From Flavobacteriaceae bacterium (GTDB lineage: Bacteria > Bacteroidota > Bacteroidia > Flavobacteriales > Flavobacteriaceae), in assembly GCA_002690085.1 (NCBI GenBank), contig NZDM01000100.1:1-6799 (forward strand): 6,799 nt of DNA, read 5' to 3'. Below the pieces are notes generated by a model. That model did no database searches and was not told the origin of the DNA. It saw nothing but the letters and a program-made list of their open reading frames with translations. Positions 6,487 to 6,799 of the stretch are shown here, one piece after another. Numbering within the stretch: the stretch's first letter is position 1; every line of letters begins with the position of its first letter. A program made the position numbers and the translations under genes.

Positions 6487-6799
6487 TTATTCTTCTCTTA
6501 ATGCTTCTATGGGTTTAACTCTTATAGCCTTGAAAGCCGGAATCAAACCAATTAATGACCCTAATAATACCAATAAGGCAAGGGCTACAAATACGACGGT
6601 TATGGAAACGGACGCATTGACGAGCGTGGCGTCGTCGCCTTGTCCCCAAACTTTATCTATGACAATAAGGATCCAACCACCTGTAATGATGCCTAAAATT
6701 CCTGAAAGTAAGGTTAAAAATACGGCTTCCACTACAATCTGACGTTTAATTTCAAAAGGCGTGGCGCCTAAGGCACGCCGTATCCCAATTTCTTTAGTA
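6487..6799 (-). CDS. MacB/FtsX-type ABC transporter permease, C-terminal part (cut by window edge)
   Basis: The last 103 residues of a larger protein are visible; the frame stays open through 6798, so the start is outside the window. The visible part begins TKEIGIRRALGATPFEIKRQ, the cytoplasmic coupling motif found before the last membrane segments of MacB/LolC/FtsX-type permeases. Two membrane segments follow (about residues 25-46 and 64-90) and the end is PAFKAIRVKPIEALREE, which is diagnostic for the family. The neighbouring adaptor and TolC genes point to a MacAB-TolC-like pump exporting a small molecule or peptide. Whether the ATPase is fused, as in MacB, or a separate upstream gene cannot be told. 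An internal GTG at 6732 is not a real start. Confidence 0.92.
   Translation of the reverse strand, partial: TKEIGIRRALGATPFEIKRQIVVEAVFLTLLSGILGIITGGWILIVIDKVWGQGDDATLVNASVSITVVFVALALLVLLGSLIGLIPAFKAIRVKPIEALREE

Noticed and set aside
6509..6742. Plus-strand open frame opposite the ABC permease
   Set aside because: The permease frame has diagnostic motifs and membrane segments; the opposite frame is low-complexity Thr/Asn/Ala-rich shadow sequence.
1..6799. Defence island, mobile element, CRISPR array or biosynthetic cluster
   Set aside because: No transposase, integrase, terminal inverted repeats, regular repeat-spacer pattern or tRNA-like structure was seen, and the genes are mostly core functions.

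Overview
The window reads as chromosomal DNA from a member of the Bacteroidota, most likely a flavobacterium. The signs are AT-rich spacers, no convincing Shine-Dalgarno sequences ahead of the genes, signal peptides ending in A-Q (ASA|QQ, VSA|QE), promoter-like TTG-N~20-TAnnTTTG motifs, and protein signatures typical of that phylum. These include a short RsmI without a C-terminal extension and a TolC-family protein ending in YLGKPLNL. The taxonomic call is inference from these features, not from a database match.

Layout. At 1-710 (minus) is the N-terminal 236 residues of the exonuclease RecJ, cut by the window edge. Directly upstream of it, at 713-1135 (minus), lies an OsmC-family protein, and the two form a tight pair. 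Divergent from osmC, across 53 bp, is an AhpD-like/carboxymuconolactone decarboxylase-family protein at 1189-1785 (plus). It converges within 2 bp on rsmI (1788-2456, minus), a 16S rRNA 2'-O-methyltransferase. After a 129 bp spacer with a good Bacteroidota-type promoter comes a single secreted protein of unknown function (2586-3275, plus). It converges on the second block.

The second block (3335-6799, minus) is one apparent operon. In transcription order it holds the C-terminus of a MacB/FtsX-type ABC permease, a MacA/HlyD-type periplasmic adaptor, a TolC-type outer-membrane channel and tsaB. The first three would make a tripartite export pump spanning inner membrane, periplasm and outer membrane. 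tsaB belongs to t6A tRNA modification and rides at the end of the operon, in the same frame as tolC and separated from it by a single TAA codon. The promoter and the ATPase gene of this operon lie outside the window.

Most of the window is ordinary core-genome content and I see no convincing new system. There is no mobile element, CRISPR array, tRNA or rRNA. The best leads are the secreted orphan gene with an uninterrupted G8 tract, the in-frame tolC-TAA-tsaB junction, and the divergent OsmC/AhpD-like pair with face-to-face promoter motifs.
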